From Stieleria tagensis (lineage in GTDB: Bacteria; Planctomycetota; Planctomycetia; Pirellulales; Pirellulaceae), in contig NZ_JAMYFE010000037.1 of NCBI RefSeq assembly GCF_024129865.1, positions 30,646 through 94,645 on the forward strand: DNA of 64,000 nucleotides, written 5' to 3'. This document shows positions 52,741 through 63,107 of the stretch, piece after piece; position 1 is the stretch's first letter; the number at the start of each line of letters is the position of its first letter. Below the pieces are notes generated by a model. That model saw only the letters and a program-made list of their open reading frames with translations, made no database searches and was not told where the DNA came from. Made by a program: the position numbers and the translations under genes.

Positions 52741-54229
52741 CGGCGTCGCCGTCGGGGGAAACATGGTGTTCAACCGACAATCCGTAGGTGCGAATCTTGT
52801 TCCGCAAACTGCCCCGGCTGATCCCCAGGTCGGCAGCGGCCTTGGATTGATTGCCTCCGGATTCCTGCAACACCCGCGCGATCAGATAGCGTTCCATCAT
52901 TTCTAACGTTTCCGCATACAGATCCGTGGATTGGGATCGACGGCGTTGATCAACGAACGTGGCCAGATCGCTATGGGCGGCTGTCGGTGGCGAGGATTCC
53001 GTTGGCAACGCCCCGTCCTGGCCGGTGCCGCTGTGGTCGCTGGGTCCATCACCGACGATTGCATCGGGCAACGTGTCGGGCAACAGCACCGGCCCGCTGG
53101 CTTTCAAAACCGCTTTGCGGATCACCGACTGCATCTCACGAATATTGCCGGGCCAATGATATGCTTGTAGCAATTCCGACGCCTCGGGCGCGATCCCTTG
53201 GATGACCTTGCCTGTTTCGCGGCTGTACCGCACCAGCAGGTATTCGATCAAGCGCTCCCGGTCCTCGGCTCGATCACGCAGCGGCGGCAGATCGATGCGG
53301 TAGCCGTTCAAACGATGGTACAGGTCCAGCCGAAATTCGCCATCTGCGATCATCTGGTCGAAATCCCGATTGGTGGCGGAAATGATTCGCACATCGGTTT
53401 GAATGGTTTCACGGCCGCCGACCCGTTCAAAGGTCTGTTCCTGTAGCAACCGCAGCACCTTGCCTTGCACCGCGGGGGCCATGTCACCGACTTCGTCCAG
53501 AAACAACGTGCCACCGTCGCACTGTTCGAATTTTCCGACGCGACGTTGATCGGCACCGGTGAAGGCACCTTTTTCGTGCCCAAACAATTCGCTTTCCAAC
53601 AGCGTTTCCGAAAGCGCCGCGCAGTTGACCGCCAAGAACGGCTTGTCGGCGCGCAGACTGTGTTGATACACCGCGCGGGCGACCAATTCTTTGCCGGTGC
53701 CGCTTTCACCGCAGATCAACACTGTGACCTCTTGTTTGGCCACGCGACCCACATCTTTGTAGACCTCCAGCATCGACGCGCTACGGCCGATCATCGCATC
53801 TTGGTCGCCATCGGTTTCCGCGACGTCGTCGTAGCCGCTGACCATCCGCACCGGAACCTGCATCATCCGTCGGGCTTTGACCGCGCGTCCGGTGACCTCT
53901 TGAACTTTGGCCATATCCAGCGGTTTAAGCAGGAAGTCATAGGCACCCACGGTCATCGCTTCGATCGCAATGTTGCTGTCGTCGGAAACGGTGATGAAGA
54001 CGATCGGTAATTTTGGGTCCAACGAATGAATGGTTTCGGTCAATTCCAAACCGGACACATCCGGCAGTTTGACATCCAGAAACAACACATCCGGTTCCAA
54101 GGTCTCGATCGCCTTTAGACCGGTGTCAGCCGACGACGCACTATGAACCTGTAACCCCAATGTCTCAAGCGCCGCGGTGATCAAACGCTGTACCATCGGG
54201 TCATCGTCGACCACTAAAACCTTCGTCAT
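52721..54229 (-). CDS. NtrC-family sigma-54-dependent response regulator
   Basis: A 502-aa activator: receiver at 3-120 (Asp52 in LFLDVKLPDVSG), AAA+ domain about 145-375 with Walker A GESGTGKE, the sigma-54-contacting loop GAFTGA, Walker B GGTLFLDEVGDM and the arginine-finger region, then a Fis-type helix-turn-helix at the end (NQSKAAADLGISRGSLRNKI). All elements needed to open RpoN promoters are intact. ATG 54229 has AAGGA upstream. It begins a four-gene operon with a membrane kinase and two receiver proteins. The sigma-54-like promoters at 17838, 47803, 48828 and 54532 are candidate targets. Confidence 0.94.
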   Translation of the reverse strand: MTKVLVVDDDPMVQRLITAALETLGLQVHSASSADTGLKAIETLEPDVLFLDVKLPDVSGLELTETIHSLDPKLPIVFITVSDDSNIAIEAMTVGAYDFLLKPLDMAKVQEVTGRAVKARRMMQVPVRMVSGYDDVAETDGDQDAMIGRSASMLEVYKDVGRVAKQEVTVLICGESGTGKELVARAVYQHSLRADKPFLAVNCAALSETLLESELFGHEKGAFTGADQRRVGKFEQCDGGTLFLDEVGDMAPAVQGKVLRLLQEQTFERVGGRETIQTDVRIISATNRDFDQMIADGEFRLDLYHRLNGYRIDLPPLRDRAEDRERLIEYLLVRYSRETGKVIQGIAPEASELLQAYHWPGNIREMQSVIRKAVLKASGPVLLPDTLPDAIVGDGPSDHSGTGQDGALPTESSPPTAAHSDLATFVDQRRRSQSTDLYAETLEMMERYLIARVLQESGGNQSKAAADLGISRGSLRNKIRTYGLSVEHHVSPDGDADEQPVF

Positions 54230-54531
54230 GGACGTTCCTTGTTACTCGTTCGCATCGCACATGCGTCCCGGCGACAGGTCCGGTGGGGGGCGGTCGGCTG
54301 CGTCCGCGGCGGTCGATGTACGAAACGACAGGCGGAAATGCTTGAGAAAATATTCTATCTAGAGCCTACAGCAAGGCGAAGCCGAGGAAGGCTGGTCACC
54401 GACGTGCCAAGGTGGTCATCCGACGATCAGTCCAACGGGCGGTCTGGCTTTGCTCGTTCCATCACGGTTCACACCCGAGAGGCTCGATAAACCACCGCGT
54501 TTTGACTGAATTTCCAATCGGTGATCCAGTT

Positions 54532-54547
54532 TGGCACGCGGTGAGCA
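54532..54547 (+). promoter_or_regulatory. candidate sigma-54 promoter of the BON-domain gene
   Basis: TGGCACGCGGTGAGCA has the full -24 element TGGCACG and GC ten bases after GG, but TTGCA reads GAGCA. Transcription would start near 54558, 95 nt before the ATG at 54653. It lies in the 423-nt divergent gap 54230-54652, where I see no gene. Confidence 0.5.
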
Positions 54548-54652
54548 CACGTTGTTCTTCTGCTTAGCGTCCTCTGGCGTGCCTGCCTTTCACAGGCCCC
54601 AGACCGTTCGCCGAGTGCCTTTTCTCTACTTCTCTTCTGCAGTCGAAACACC

Positions 54653-55297
54653 ATGAACTCGCTCTTTTCAAACACCGTCGCCCGGAATCGTTTGCTTTGC
54701 CTCGCGGCAATTGCCTGTCTTTGCATGATGCCCACGGCCAGCCCCGCCGACGAGACGGAGGCCTACCAACCGCCCGATCAAGCCATCGAGCTGGACATTC
54801 AAGACGAACTGAAATCGAGTTTCGGATGGATGTCACCCGATATTCGGGCCCGAGTGATCGCCGGCCGAGTCACGTTGCGCGGCGAAGTCCCCAGTTTTCA
54901 AAAACGGATGCGTGCCGAACAAGCCACCAAGAACGTCGCCGGGGTCCGGCATGTCACCAATCGCTTGCAAGTCGAACGACCGCCGTTGCAAGCCGCCCGC
55001 AGGTCAACGGCCAAGCGATACAATCAAGACAGCCCACGCAGCACGCGGCTGATCGCACTGACCCCGGCCAAACAAATTTCCGGAACCGTCGATCTATTGG
55101 CGGGTGAAAAATTAGTTGTGAAAGATTTTCGCAACCGATCGATCGAGACCACCGTCAGCCGTGTCACGGAAGTTACATTGGACGGCCTAGACAGTGAACC
55201 CGATCGGTTGGGGCACGGGATGTTGGTGTTCGTTGATGCCCAACGCGTCGGTGGCAAATGGGTTGCCGAAACCGTGGCCGCCCACTCAACCAAGTAA
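54653..55297 (+). CDS. exported BON-domain protein
   Basis: A 214-aa exported protein: signal peptide (NRLLCLAAIACLCMM, cleaved near SPADE), then a BON domain at about 42-110 (DIQDELKSSFGWM, GRVTLRGEVPSF, VAGVRHVTNRLQV), the fold that in OsmY and relatives binds phospholipid membranes under osmotic stress. The C-terminal 90 residues are beta-rich (LVVKDFRNRSIETTVSRV) and unassigned. No strong ribosome site is seen. A sigma-54-like element upstream and a PrsW-type protease gene 28 nt downstream suggest an envelope-stress unit. Confidence 0.82.
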   Translation: MNSLFSNTVARNRLLCLAAIACLCMMPTASPADETEAYQPPDQAIELDIQDELKSSFGWMSPDIRARVIAGRVTLRGEVPSFQKRMRAEQATKNVAGVRHVTNRLQVERPPLQAARRSTAKRYNQDSPRSTRLIALTPAKQISGTVDLLAGEKLVVKDFRNRSIETTVSRVTEVTLDGLDSEPDRLGHGMLVFVDAQRVGGKWVAETVAAHSTK

Positions 55298-55325
55298 CAA
55301 CCTCTTTCCACCCCGCGAGCCCAGC

Positions 55326-56045
55326 ATGGACCCAATGACCGTCGGCATCACTTTAGGGTTGGTGCCAACGATTGTTCTGCTGGCGTTGTTGTGGTGGATC
55401 GATCCGACTCACTTGCGTTCCCCGCGGATTTGGATCGCATTGGTGACCGGGATGCTGATCACCGCCCCGGTATGGGTTCTCGAAACGGTGGTCGATAACT
55501 GGGCGACGAACATCACCGGTGCCTACGCCAAACTGTTCGTCGTCGAAGTGCTCGGTGCAGCGGTCGTCGAAGAACTGGTGATCGCAATCGCCTTGCTGGG
55601 ACTGGTTTTCCTGTCCAACAAATGGGCGGACACACCACGGCGGATCGTTGCAATTGCAGTCGCGATCGCAATCGGATTCACCACGATCGAAAACATGCTA
55701 GGCGTCTGGTCGACCGATCGCCCCACCAAGATGGGCATCAGCCGGTTAATGACCATTCCTTGCGGGCATGTCTCTCTGCAGCTGGTGATGGGCTATTTCG
55801 CTGCACGGGCGCTACTGGAGACACGTCATCGCGGACGCTGGGCGGCGCTGATGATTTTGGTGCCGATCCTGATCCATGGCTGGGGCGACTACTCTGAAAA
55901 CCTGTTTCAATACGAAGCCAACTTGGATCCGGACTCCGATGCGACCAAGCACCTGTTTTCCTGTTGGATCCTGGCACTCGCCGCTTACGTCGCTGGCGCA
56001 GCCGCCGTGTTGTGGCGACTGCGCTGGCGAAAACATCCGTCGTGA
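55326..56045 (+). CDS. PrsW-family intramembrane protease
   Basis: A 239-aa polytopic protein with about seven helices. Motifs match the PrsW/CPBP-related glutamic-type intramembrane proteases: Glu82-Glu83 (VVEELVIA), Glu122-Asn123 (TTIENMLGV), His148 (CGHVSLQL) and His184-x3-Asp188 (IHGWGDYSE). PrsW in Bacillus cleaves the anti-sigma factor RsiW in site-1-like fashion; no anti-sigma gene is adjacent here. ATG 55326 is the first start after the BON gene's stop; ATG 55335 is an alternative. Probably co-transcribed with the BON gene. Confidence 0.85.
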   Translation: MDPMTVGITLGLVPTIVLLALLWWIDPTHLRSPRIWIALVTGMLITAPVWVLETVVDNWATNITGAYAKLFVVEVLGAAVVEELVIAIALLGLVFLSNKWADTPRRIVAIAVAIAIGFTTIENMLGVWSTDRPTKMGISRLMTIPCGHVSLQLVMGYFAARALLETRHRGRWAALMILVPILIHGWGDYSENLFQYEANLDPDSDATKHLFSCWILALAAYVAGAAAVLWRLRWRKHPS

Positions 56046-56057
56046 TTCTTCAGCGAA

Positions 56058-59000
56058 TCATTTTCGAACGATGACCAACCAGTCCTCGTCGGCGTCACTG
56101 GGCGGGTTGCCCAGTGAAACGCTGCCACCGCCATCGACGGATTGGACGGAACCGCTGGCAAGTTCGCCGCCGCTGCGAGGATTGAACCAGCTGACGTTGT
56201 ATTTGCCACCGGCGGCCGTCAAATCCAACTCTTTGTTTCCGCCGTCAGACAGATAGACCAGGTAGACCTCGTCCGCTTTGGCAAAACAATAGTCGGTCGG
56301 ATCGTGATTCGGATTGCCGACCAGTTCATCGGCGTTTTTCATTTCCCAAAATGGGATTTCATTGTCAGCAAAGAAATTGATCGCGATTCGACAGTAGTCC
56401 CAGCTTTGATCGCGGCTGCGCCAATCCTCGCAAACGATGTCATTCTCGGCGAACTTGTAACCAAAGTAGTATTCATTACCAGCACCGCCGGCCATGAGCG
56501 TGCCCCACAACGTTTGTTTGCGAACCTTGTGTTGGGTGTAAGCCATTTTGCCGGTGGAATCATGGCCGTCAAAACCTTTGTATCCCAAGTCCGGACACTG
56601 CGCGTGAGCAGCACTGCCGGATTCATCAAAAGCCACGATCCATGGCTTGCCGGCTTTGTCTGACTCGGTCACCCACTTCACCGTTTGCGCGTGAGTGGTT
56701 TCCAAGCTGCTGTTCTGCAGCGACACGCCTGTCAGTTTGGACCGGTCGCCCAACAGTGGCCGGTACACTTGATCCTGTTGACCGGGAAACGTGTGCACGA
56801 CAATGTTGTGGTCGTAGGCATCGGTTTGGGCGATGTAGTCGATCATTGCTTGAATCTGCTCGGTCGACTGAGTGTTTTCTTCACCCAAGTTCCAGTTCAA
56901 CGCCAGGTTGTGTCCGAAGCGGGCAATCAATTCGCGGCAATACAGTTTTCGCTGCGTGCCCAAATTCCCGCCGTCCAGACTCTCGGCGACAAATCCTTTG
57001 CCTTTGCCACGAATGTGATCGTCGTTTTCCGTCTCTTGCATTTTGAAGTGCAGGTACATTCCCAGCGCGGTCCCGTGATCAAACACGATCGACCATTGAT
57101 CCAGCTTGCTACAGTCGTAATGCAGTTTGTCGTCACGATCGATGAACGGCCAAACATTGTCGCCGTCGCCACCGGCGTTGTAGGTCAGGAAAGAAAACGC
57201 ATTGCAGCCTTTGCCGGATAGATAGTTGATCGCACCGATCAGCCCCTTGCCTTTGCCGTCACCCCAAGTCGGATCACCATCGCGCCAGTCTTGCAGGTGC
57301 GGTGACCAGGTCTTGATCGGCGCCTTTTTCAGATTACCACCGAGGGTGTTGTCAAAGTCTGCGTAGGCCAGCAAGGTTTCCGGTGCATCGGCACCGGCCT
57401 TGAGAAAGTATTCGCCCGAACCGGCGAACTGCAGGTAATGTTTGCCGACATAATTCAGTCGTCCATGGGCTCGCAAATCGCGGCCCTGCTTGTCACTTTC
57501 GGCAACTTCGATGACGCCTCGCTTGTCATCAAACGCGGCCAACGGTTTGGAGGCCGCCTCGGCATCGAGCGCCGCACCAGGGCCTTTGTGGAACGAAACC
57601 TGATAGCTCCACTTTCCGGCTTTGTCGGGGGCAAAATGGGTTCGCCAGACGGTACCTGAATCGGCCGACGTGTTGGCTGCGTTCCCGTCGGCGGCAAAGT
57701 AACCTGGAATCACGTACTTGCCACCGTCGGGGTGCGTGAACGTCGTCGTCATCCGGTAGTCGGTAAAGGGATTCGGCGCGTTGTCTTTTTCGTCGGCATA
57801 GGGTCCGCTCAGGTCTAGCGTCAGTTTGTGCCACGTTTTGGGTTCGCCACTGATTTGAACCGATCCGTCACCGTCGTCACCACGCGGTGTTTGTTGTGGT
57901 AGATCGCTGACGTTCTTCGTCGGACTGATGTCACTGGCCTTGGAGTCGGCTGCTGCTGTGGCCTGCTGAGCCAACTCTTTCATCACCGGTGCGACCAATT
58001 GGCCGGTGGCCTCATCGGCCGGGGCAAAGGCCACCGCGGACCATCGGGCACGGCTGAATTCCTGTCCGTCTTTGCTGCCGATCGTCGAGGTGACTTTGAT
58101 AATCGCCCCTTCGGTGATCACGATGTCCTGCCAAGTCTTGTGAAAGTCGGACCCTTCTTCATAGGTTTGCTTACTGAGCGGGTTGGTGTATTCACCCACG
58201 GTCTCGCCATCGATCGCCAACACGTACATCGATTGACCATCGTTTTCGCCGATCGTCCGCAGTGTGACGTGATAGCGCCCCGATGGAAACGGAAACGTCC
58301 GTTCGGCGGTCCCTTGTTTGTGCTGATCGGGATTGACCGCCATCCATTTGTTGTCGTGCAGGTAGTAGCCACTGCTTTGACTCTCAGCAAACATCGGCGC
58401 GGGCATCGCCAGGTCGGCTGCTTTGGCGGACTGGTTCTTTGCCGGTTGAGGTTTCGCGGCTGGAGGTTTCGCATTGGTGTCACTGGCAACACTTGCCTGT
58501 GGCGCTGCTGCAACGACTGGAAACGCCGCGGGCAATGTGCCAGATTTCAGCACCGATCCTGGACCGCCATCTTCCGGCCGTTGAAACTCACGATTGGTTG
58601 TCATGAACCACTTGTCGAATTCGAATCCGTCTTCGCGCATCGAAAACGCGATCGTGTGCTCGCCGGGTTCGTCGATCTGTAAAAAGATCTTGTGTGGCTC
58701 TCCGCAGTGTTGCTTTTCAGTGCGTTGATTGCTGTCCCATCGCCAACTGTTTTTGCCTTGGCACCACTGCAAACGTTGTCCACTCTCTGGCCATTGGCCG
58801 TCGATGCCGACGTGCAATCCGTTGTCTTCCGGTCCGGTCGAATAGGCGCGAACCCAGACGTAGTACTTGCCCGGCGTGCTGAAGTTCACCTTGTAGTGCA
58901 ACACGGCCATCTGGCCGGCGGTCGGTGAAAAATTGGTGCCTCGAATCAGCTTGTCCGCGTGAGTCCGTCGGGTGTCGGGCAGGATCTCCAAATAGGCTCC

Positions 59001-59264
59001 ACCGCTGGCACCGGCGACGTGGTTGGGGTCTCCATCGGGCGTGACCGTCGGCGTGCTGTCGGCATTTGTCAAATAGAACGCGCGTTTATCAGTCGCCGTT
59101 TGCTTGAAAAAATGCTCCGCTTCGACCGCCACCAGTCCGTCTTTTTCAGCGAAGACGACGTTATCATCGACGATCGGATCTTGCGCCCCGAGCGACCCTG
59201 TGCTGGGCGCAACGAACAAGGTGATGACCGCTATGGCGGTCGACAAGGAAGACCAATATCTCAT
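56058..59264 (-). CDS. DUF5060-type glycoside hydrolase with N-terminal carbohydrate-binding regions
   Basis: A 1068-aa exported protein. After the signal peptide come a GH115-C-like/CBM-like beta domain (about 40-235), an Ala/Pro/Lys linker with a second beta domain (about 300-420), a DUF5060 domain (about 485-600: [29 protein letters not shown]), and a TIM-barrel catalytic region (about 610-960). Candidate catalytic carboxylates are Glu in NWNLGEEN and Glu in VAFDESGSA, at barrel-strand ends. A final 90-residue beta domain resembles the collagen-binding-2 end domain. Substrate unknown. It lies 50 nt after the dehydrogenase gene in a sugar operon. Confidence 0.83.
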   Translation of the reverse strand: MRYWSSLSTAIAVITLFVAPSTGSLGAQDPIVDDNVVFAEKDGLVAVEAEHFFKQTATDKRAFYLTNADSTPTVTPDGDPNHVAGASGGAYLEILPDTRRTHADKLIRGTNFSPTAGQMAVLHYKVNFSTPGKYYVWVRAYSTGPEDNGLHVGIDGQWPESGQRLQWCQGKNSWRWDSNQRTEKQHCGEPHKIFLQIDEPGEHTIAFSMREDGFEFDKWFMTTNREFQRPEDGGPGSVLKSGTLPAAFPVVAAAPQASVASDTNAKPPAAKPQPAKNQSAKAADLAMPAPMFAESQSSGYYLHDNKWMAVNPDQHKQGTAERTFPFPSGRYHVTLRTIGENDGQSMYVLAIDGETVGEYTNPLSKQTYEEGSDFHKTWQDIVITEGAIIKVTSTIGSKDGQEFSRARWSAVAFAPADEATGQLVAPVMKELAQQATAAADSKASDISPTKNVSDLPQQTPRGDDGDGSVQISGEPKTWHKLTLDLSGPYADEKDNAPNPFTDYRMTTTFTHPDGGKYVIPGYFAADGNAANTSADSGTVWRTHFAPDKAGKWSYQVSFHKGPGAALDAEAASKPLAAFDDKRGVIEVAESDKQGRDLRAHGRLNYVGKHYLQFAGSGEYFLKAGADAPETLLAYADFDNTLGGNLKKAPIKTWSPHLQDWRDGDPTWGDGKGKGLIGAINYLSGKGCNAFSFLTYNAGGDGDNVWPFIDRDDKLHYDCSKLDQWSIVFDHGTALGMYLHFKMQETENDDHIRGKGKGFVAESLDGGNLGTQRKLYCRELIARFGHNLALNWNLGEENTQSTEQIQAMIDYIAQTDAYDHNIVVHTFPGQQDQVYRPLLGDRSKLTGVSLQNSSLETTHAQTVKWVTESDKAGKPWIVAFDESGSAAHAQCPDLGYKGFDGHDSTGKMAYTQHKVRKQTLWGTLMAGGAGNEYYFGYKFAENDIVCEDWRSRDQSWDYCRIAINFFADNEIPFWEMKNADELVGNPNHDPTDYCFAKADEVYLVYLSDGGNKELDLTAAGGKYNVSWFNPRSGGELASGSVQSVDGGGSVSLGNPPSDADEDWLVIVRK

Positions 59265-59314
59265 GAGAGTGCCCTAGGGAGAGGAAAGGGGAGGGTGGGA
59301 AAGCAATTCAAAAA

Positions 59315-60448
59315 TCAAAGCGATGTCGCTGAGGATGTCGCGGTCGATGATGCTGCGGCCGAGAGCGCCGCAGCCACCGCTTCGGCAACTTCGGTGGTCG
59401 ACGCATTGCCGCCCATGTCCGGCGTGCGGACTTGGCGCTCACGCAGCACTTGCGCGACGGCGTTCTCCAGGGTGACGGCAGCATTCAAGCAGACGGTGTT
59501 GTCATGTTTGTCGCCCAACCAGTCCAGCATCATGGCGGCCGACAAGATCGTCGCCAGCGGATTGGCGACATTCTTTCCGGCCAACTGGGGCGCGGTACCG
59601 TGGGAGGGTTGGAACAGCGCGTGGTGTTCGCCAATTTCCGCCGACGGCCCTAAACCCAGTCCACCGACTAGGCCGGCGCCCAGGTCCGACAGGATGTCGC
59701 CGAACTGGTTCTCCATCACCAAGACGTCAAAGTCCCACGGGTTTTGCACCATGTACAGACTCATCGCATCGACGTACACCGCGTCGCTATGAATGTCCGG
59801 ATAGTTCTCGGCAACATCAAAAAAGACTTTGCGGAAAAAGGCCAGCGAGCGGAATACGTTCGCCTTGTCGACACAGGTCACCATCTTTTTGCCATCTCTG
59901 GGGCGACCGTTGCGGCGCTGGGCGAGACGAAACGCAAAGTCAGACACTTGTGAGGTGCCCTTGCGGGTGACCACCATTGTGTCGGTGACCACTTCATCAC
60001 CAACACGGCTGCCACCGCCAAAGGAAGCGAACAGGCCTTCCAGATTTTCGCGAATCACGATGAAGTCAATTCCGGGGCCCGCGTCTCGGAGCACACCAGG
60101 AACGCCGGGATACAATTTGACCGGGCGGACCGCCGAATGAACGCCCAAGGCGCGGCGCAATCCGACCATCATCGTCGGTTGGACTTCGGTGCCGTCGGGG
60201 TGCCGAACGTCGGGCAACCCAATCGCTGACAACAACACCGCATCGGCGTCCAGACAATCCTGCAACACGCTCTGGGGCAATGTTTCTCCCGTTTCGCGAT
60301 ACAGTTCCGCACCGGCGTGATGCGAGGTAAACGTCAGGTCCAAGCCCGTCGTTTCCGTGATCAGCCGGTCCAGAACGATCCGCGTGGCGTCCATGCATTC
60401 AGGACCAATGCCGTCTCCAGGCAGGAGTGCAATACGATAGGAAGTCAT
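59315..60448 (-). CDS. isocitrate/isopropylmalate dehydrogenase family enzyme
   Basis: A 377-aa NAD(P)-dependent beta-decarboxylating dehydrogenase. Family motifs are LLPGDGIGPECMDA, RPVKLYPGVPG, VIRENLEGLFA, CVDKANVFRS and the metal-binding NQFGDILSDLGAGLVGGLG, with HGTAPQLAGKNVANP near the NAD site. It lacks a leuCD context, and in this operon it sits with an MFS acid-type transporter, so a tartrate-dehydrogenase-like or other 2-hydroxy-acid role is more likely than leucine synthesis. The C-terminus is an unusual Ala/Ser/Thr-rich tail of about 20 residues beyond the normal end. Confidence 0.88.
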   Translation of the reverse strand: MTSYRIALLPGDGIGPECMDATRIVLDRLITETTGLDLTFTSHHAGAELYRETGETLPQSVLQDCLDADAVLLSAIGLPDVRHPDGTEVQPTMMVGLRRALGVHSAVRPVKLYPGVPGVLRDAGPGIDFIVIRENLEGLFASFGGGSRVGDEVVTDTMVVTRKGTSQVSDFAFRLAQRRNGRPRDGKKMVTCVDKANVFRSLAFFRKVFFDVAENYPDIHSDAVYVDAMSLYMVQNPWDFDVLVMENQFGDILSDLGAGLVGGLGLGPSAEIGEHHALFQPSHGTAPQLAGKNVANPLATILSAAMMLDWLGDKHDNTVCLNAAVTLENAVAQVLRERQVRTPDMGGNASTTEVAEAVAAALSAAASSTATSSATSL

Positions 60449-60504
60449 AAGATTTAAAGGTGCGTTGAAAAAGGAACGGAATCAAGCAAGCCTGGGAAAA
60501 GGAT

Positions 60505-61539
60505 TCACGCTGGAAATCCTCGGACCGGAAGTTTTTGTTCGGCTGACTGATAGATCGCCTCGACGACGGACAGCGATTTTAGGTATTCGCTGCCACTGGT
60601 TTCAAAGGGATCGCCGCGGCCGAGGCAATCGATAAAGTGTCGTTGGGTGGCAAACACACAGTCCCCGGCAAACCCGCGGCGGTGGACGGTGTAGTCGATG
60701 TTCTGTTCCGACCCACCGAGCGGTTGCAGGGTCAATCGACCACTCCCGTCTAAACGCAGCGAACCGCCGTTGCCTTCGACCAGTGCTTCGCCAAACGTAA
60801 ACCGCGCATCGGGCGAGGTGGGTTCGTTAAATCGGTTGCCGTCCCAAAATCCGGCGGCTCCGGACGCAAATTCGAACAACACTTTGCCTGAATCTTCACC
60901 GACGATGTCCAAATTCAACTGCTGCAAGATCGCATAAACGCCATCGATCTCGCCGGCCAAGTAGCGGAAGGTGTCGACAAAGTGCACGCCGGTTTCAAAC
61001 ACCAGCAAACGCGGCATCTCGCGAAAGTAAGGTTGACGGTCTAGATAGGCGTCGTCCTGCCAACCATCGCCGGTGCGGCAGCGAAAGTTGATCGAATGCA
61101 ATCGGTCGCCGATCGCGCCCTGATCGATCTGGCGCCGGATCTCGCGATACCAAGGTTGAAAACGAAAATTCTCGTGCACCATCAATGGCACATCGGCTGC
61201 GGAGGCCACCGCGACGATTCGCTTGGCCGTATCAAAGTCAGGCGCCAGTGCTTTTTGACAGATGATCGGGATCGAACGACTCGCCGCCTGTTCGACCAGT
61301 TGCAGGTGTGAATCCGGACGCGTGATGATGTCGACAAAGTCCGGTTTTTCTTTGTCCAGCATCGTCGCGAATTCGGTGTAGGTCGCCGCGATCCCATACT
61401 CGGACGCCGCCGCCTGGGCAGCGTCGCTGTTCTGATCGCAAACCGCAGTGATCTGGACATCGTCCATCCGCGACCAAGCATCAAAGTGAAACTGGCTGAA
61501 GTAGCCTGCGCCGACCACGACGCCTTTCAGAGTGCCCAT
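60505..61539 (-). CDS. Gfo/Idh/MocA-family oxidoreductase
   Basis: A 344-aa NAD(P)-dependent sugar oxidoreductase. The Rossmann start is VVGAGYFSQFHFDAW (residues about 8-22), the IITRPDSHLQLVEQA strand follows, then the EKP-equivalent position reads QKALAPDFD (Gln-Lys-Ala), a deviation from the usual E-K-P. The C-terminal beta sheet includes FVDTFRYLAGEID. Substrate unknown, likely a sugar or inositol derivative. Its ATG shares one base with the MFS stop (TGATG), so the two are translated together. Confidence 0.88.
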   Translation of the reverse strand: MGTLKGVVVGAGYFSQFHFDAWSRMDDVQITAVCDQNSDAAQAAASEYGIAATYTEFATMLDKEKPDFVDIITRPDSHLQLVEQAASRSIPIICQKALAPDFDTAKRIVAVASAADVPLMVHENFRFQPWYREIRRQIDQGAIGDRLHSINFRCRTGDGWQDDAYLDRQPYFREMPRLLVFETGVHFVDTFRYLAGEIDGVYAILQQLNLDIVGEDSGKVLFEFASGAAGFWDGNRFNEPTSPDARFTFGEALVEGNGGSLRLDGSGRLTLQPLGGSEQNIDYTVHRRGFAGDCVFATQRHFIDCLGRGDPFETSGSEYLKSLSVVEAIYQSAEQKLPVRGFPA

Positions 61540-62981
61540 CAGATTGCCTGTGTGATTTCGGGGATGCTAGCGGCCGATTTCTTTTCGTCCGCCGCTGGCA
61601 TCAAAAACTTGGTGTAGATCAATGCGCCGATCACGATGACAATCAGCAACAGGAACATCACCAACCGGGCCTTCAGGGCCGATGCAGAAATCTTCTTCAG
61701 CGGTCGCAGCGGATTCATGAAAATCCATGCAATCATGGCCAGCACATTGATCGCGGCGGCAAAGGCAAAAAACGAATTGGCCGTTCCTGGTGACTCGGCA
61801 ATCCAGGGCAGCGTGACGTGGGCGACGAAGTACGGAAATGCGACCGCACTGACCGCGGCGCCCATGTTTCCGACCATGTTCATCGCCGCCGACACCGCAC
61901 CGGACCGAGAACCACCAATGTCCATGCAAAACGCCCAACTGGGGCTAAGCGTCATTTCAACCCCGAAGGTTGCCAGCGAGAAACACGCGATGAACGTCCA
62001 GACCGAATCCGATTCGGCCACCTGGGTGCACAGCAACAATCCGATCGCCCCCAGGGCATAACCGATCATCGCTGGCAATCGTCGTGACACCACCGGCATT
62101 CCCATCCGATGCAAATGCGTCACGGCGTAGCCCGACATCCACAACGCGACCGCGCCGCACAACAGTGGCAACGATGCCAAATAGGCGTATTCGTCGCCCC
62201 AGGTGTCACGCAGATAGGGCTGCAACCAAGTGATGCTGATAAAGAACGTGATGTTGCTGGCCGCATACTGAAACATCGCCAACAGCACATTGGCCGATGT
62301 CACGACCTGGATGTACGGCACCTTGGCATTCTCGCTGGCCGCCTCTTCGGCAAGCCCTTCGCGAATCAATGCCAGCTCCCCGGCATTCACCTTCGGATGA
62401 TCCGATGGTTCGTCGCGATACCAAAACCACCAGACCACGCCCCAGATCAAACCCACCGCCGCATTGGCGACGAACGTCATTCGCCATCCGATCGCATCGA
62501 TCAAGGACGGCATCAATACCAGCGACAACGCCGCGCCGATCCGCGCCCCGGAGTGAAAGATGCCTTGCCCGAGTCCGCGTTCCTTTGCCGGCAACCAACT
62601 GTACAGCGCTCGGGTTGCCCCGGGGTACGCTCCGGCCTCACCAACGCCGAACAAGAATCGCACCACAAGCAAACTGATGGCGGTGAAGACCGCACCGGTC
62701 ATCGCTGTAAAAATGCTCCAGATGATCACGACGATCGTCAGCGCCCGACGCGGCCCGGCGCGATCACTGAACCAGCCCGCTGGGATCTGGAACAGCGCAT
62801 AACCGATCGCAAAAATCCCAAACACATAACCCATCATCTGGTCATTCAGACCGGTGATGTCATTCTGCATCGACCCCTTCGCCGCCGAGATGCAGACGCG
62901 ATCCATGTAGGTGTTCACCGTGTGCAAAAACAGCAGAAACACCAACCAAAATCGTTGACGCGAAGGGGCCATGTGATTCAT
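61539..62981 (-). CDS. MFS transporter, anion:cation symporter (ACS) type
   Basis: A 480-aa inner-membrane transporter with twelve helices. It resembles the hexuronate/galactarate ACS subgroup: LFLHTVNTYMDRVCISAAK, the loop motif GWFSDRAGPRRALTIVV, FGVGEAGAYPGATRALYSWLP and the second-half loops. Members take up sugar acids with protons. First gene of the operon; the 126 nt upstream include an AT-rich stretch (63060-63110) that probably holds the promoter. ATG 62981 or ATG 62972. Confidence 0.9.
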   Translation of the reverse strand: MNHMAPSRQRFWLVFLLFLHTVNTYMDRVCISAAKGSMQNDITGLNDQMMGYVFGIFAIGYALFQIPAGWFSDRAGPRRALTIVVIIWSIFTAMTGAVFTAISLLVVRFLFGVGEAGAYPGATRALYSWLPAKERGLGQGIFHSGARIGAALSLVLMPSLIDAIGWRMTFVANAAVGLIWGVVWWFWYRDEPSDHPKVNAGELALIREGLAEEAASENAKVPYIQVVTSANVLLAMFQYAASNITFFISITWLQPYLRDTWGDEYAYLASLPLLCGAVALWMSGYAVTHLHRMGMPVVSRRLPAMIGYALGAIGLLLCTQVAESDSVWTFIACFSLATFGVEMTLSPSWAFCMDIGGSRSGAVSAAMNMVGNMGAAVSAVAFPYFVAHVTLPWIAESPGTANSFFAFAAAINVLAMIAWIFMNPLRPLKKISASALKARLVMFLLLIVIVIGALIYTKFLMPAADEKKSAASIPEITQAI

Positions 62982-63107
62982 TCAGGACGAAGTTGGGAAG
63001 TTGTTTTGCGGAAGGCGAACACTCCTAGCAAGCCCGCTACGCCGAAATCTTATCCCAAACGAAAGTTCGCAACAATAAAACAATTGCTTATGTTTGTTAG
63101 TTAAATC

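Noticed and set aside
54239-54490. 83-codon plus-strand open frame upstream of the BON gene
   Set aside because: Arg-rich, low-complexity product with no ribosome site; overlaps the activator's promoter region.
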